Origin: Streptomyces antimycoticus | GTDB taxonomy: Bacteria; Actinomycetota; Actinomycetes; Streptomycetales; Streptomycetaceae | NCBI RefSeq assembly: GCF_005405925.1 | Contig: NZ_BJHV01000001.1 | Location: 434,001-498,000 of the forward strand | DNA: 64,000 bases | Direction of reading: 5' to 3' | Part shown: positions 63,038-64,000 of the stretch, piece by piece | How positions within the stretch are numbered: the first letter of the stretch is position 1 | Layout of the letters: every line of letters starts with the position of its first letter | Made by a program: the position numbers and the translations under genes | Notes under the pieces: generated by a model | Seen by the model: the letters and a program-made list of their open reading frames with translations, nothing else | Told to the model about the DNA's origin: nothing | The model's database searches: none

Positions 63038-64000
63038 GTGAGCAGCGAGGCTCCTCCCCCGCCCGAGCGACCGAAAGGGCGGGGCAGACGCGCTCGGCGT
63101 GGTGTGACCGGCGGCTCTGCGGGGCGTGCCTCGCGGGCGGTGGCGCGCGCCCGTCACTCCGGCTCCGCGGCCCTGGCGACGGCGGTGCGCCGGGCGGAGG
63201 ACGAGGGCGGGCGGGTCCATCCCGGGCTGCGTCTGGCCACCGCCTACGCATGGCGTCTGCTGGTCATCGGGGTGGCCGTCTATCTGGCGTTCTCGGTGCT
63301 GGGGCAGTTCGAGCTCGTCGCGGTCGCGGTGTTTCTCGCGCTGGTGGCCACCGCCTTGCTGCGGCCGCTGGCCGATCTGCTGGCGCGGGTGCTTCCGAGG
63401 CCACTGGCGGTGGCGCTGGCGGTGTTCGGCACGCTGTTCGCGGTGATGGGGCTGCTGGCGCTGGTGGGGAACGCGGCGGCCGGGGAGGCGGGCCGGCTCG
63501 TGGGTGAGCTGCGCGGCGGGATCGGCCGGATCGAGCGGTGGCTGGAGGGGCCGCCGTTCCATGTCCGGCACGGCGTGCTGTCGGGGGCCCACGACAAGGT
63601 CACCGCATTTGTCTTGCGGCATCGCGCGACGCTGATCAGCAGAGCGCTCAGCAGCGCGGGGCGGGTCGTGGAGGCGGGCACGGCACTGTTCCTGGCCCTG
63701 TTCTGTTCGGTCTTCTTCATTCATTCCGGGGACCGGATGTGGCGGTGGTTCCGGGGCCAGCTCCCCGAGCGCGCCCGGTCTCCGTGGGACCGGGCGGCGC
63801 GGGCGGCGTGGACCACCTTCGCCGGATACACCCGGGGCATCATCGTCGTGGCGGCCTCCAACGCGGCCCTGGTCGGTATCGCGCTGTCCCTGCTGCGGGT
63901 GCCGCTGGCCCTGCCGCTGACACTGCTGGTGTTCTTCGCGACGTTCGTTCCGCTGATCGGCTCGCCCATCGCCCTGGCGGTGGCGACGGTGGTGGCCCTG
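63038..64000 (+). CDS. AI-2E family transporter, 3' end beyond the window
   Basis: The frame is open to the window edge (321 codons shown). A basic, Ala-rich N-terminus of about 65 residues precedes helices AWRLLVIGVAVYLAFSVLG and VAVAVFLALVATALLRPLA. Further on it has ALFLALFCSVFFIHSGDRMW, then AAWTTFAGYTRGIIVVAASN and LTLLVFFATFVPLIGSPIA. The last two are typical of AI-2E/PerM-type permeases, which export small molecules or ions. GTG 63038 or 63002 could start it. About 60-100 residues are missing. Confidence 0.8.
   Translation, partial: MSSEAPPPPERPKGRGRRARRGVTGGSAGRASRAVARARHSGSAALATAVRRAEDEGGRVHPGLRLATAYAWRLLVIGVAVYLAFSVLGQFELVAVAVFLALVATALLRPLADLLARVLPRPLAVALAVFGTLFAVMGLLALVGNAAAGEAGRLVGELRGGIGRIERWLEGPPFHVRHGVLSGAHDKVTAFVLRHRATLISRALSSAGRVVEAGTALFLALFCSVFFIHSGDRMWRWFRGQLPERARSPWDRAARAAWTTFAGYTRGIIVVAASNAALVGIALSLLRVPLALPLTLLVFFATFVPLIGSPIALAVATVVAL

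Overview
The window is high-GC actinobacterial DNA and almost certainly a Streptomyces chromosome arm. Strong third-position GC bias, leaderless starts behind TANNNT boxes, a spore-associated secreted protein and above all an adjacent tap-tpg pair (telomere-binding protein and terminal protein, about 36.2-39.1 kb) point to a linear Streptomyces replicon near an end. Decayed genes and insertion-sequence scraps are frequent, as expected for an arm.

Layout. 0-6.3 kb is an accessory stretch: an IS transposase beside a broken MFS gene, a DUF4231/SLATT-type membrane protein with two short downstream partners, an IS5-like remnant, a methyltransferase-HNH nuclease pair, and a tRNA-Pro(GGG) 3' remnant that looks like an attachment-site scar. 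7.0-16.4 kb is a small biosynthetic locus: carbamoyltransferase, cupin, GNAT-aminotransferase fusion, NAD-dependent epimerase, a trimodular adenylation-thiolation-thioesterase (A-T-TE) enzyme of the quinone/furanone synthetase type, and an ATP-grasp ligase. 16.8-20.5 kb holds an SDR/MFS/Atu4866 operon diverging from an MmyB-type XRE regulator. 20.5-27.2 kb has a GAPDH, a GlxA-type regulator and a very large nucleosidase(PNP)-STAND NTPase. 27.3-36.1 kb holds esterase, methyltransferase, MarR plus efflux pump, CGNR protein, glyoxalase, HxlR and imine-reductase-like genes. 36.2-39.1 kb is tpg and tap. 39.2-48.5 kb has secreted proteins, TetR with FBP protein, SGNH hydrolase, low-molecular-weight phosphatase with fructosamine kinase, an endonuclease/phosphatase-like protein and a decayed MarR/MBL/LacI patch. 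49.2-56.1 kb is a complete four-carbon sugar-acid (threonate/erythronate) catabolic operon with its GntR regulator. 56.1-64 kb carries a WYL regulator with DinB protein, an aldo-keto reductase with a winged-helix protein, an acyltransferase, a cysteine-desulfurase-like enzyme and the start of an AI-2E type transporter.

Quality warning. At least 21 sites in 14 genes show the same defect: one base missing, nearly always in a G or C run, after which the conserved protein continues in another frame. This is best explained by systematic homopolymer under-calling rather than gene death. I therefore describe those genes as single intact genes and give the break positions.

Most interesting candidates: the A-T-TE/ATP-grasp/carbamoyltransferase cluster; the PNP-STAND protein of about 1,500 residues; the SLATT locus; the methyltransferase-HNH pair; and polymerase-like motifs in Tap.
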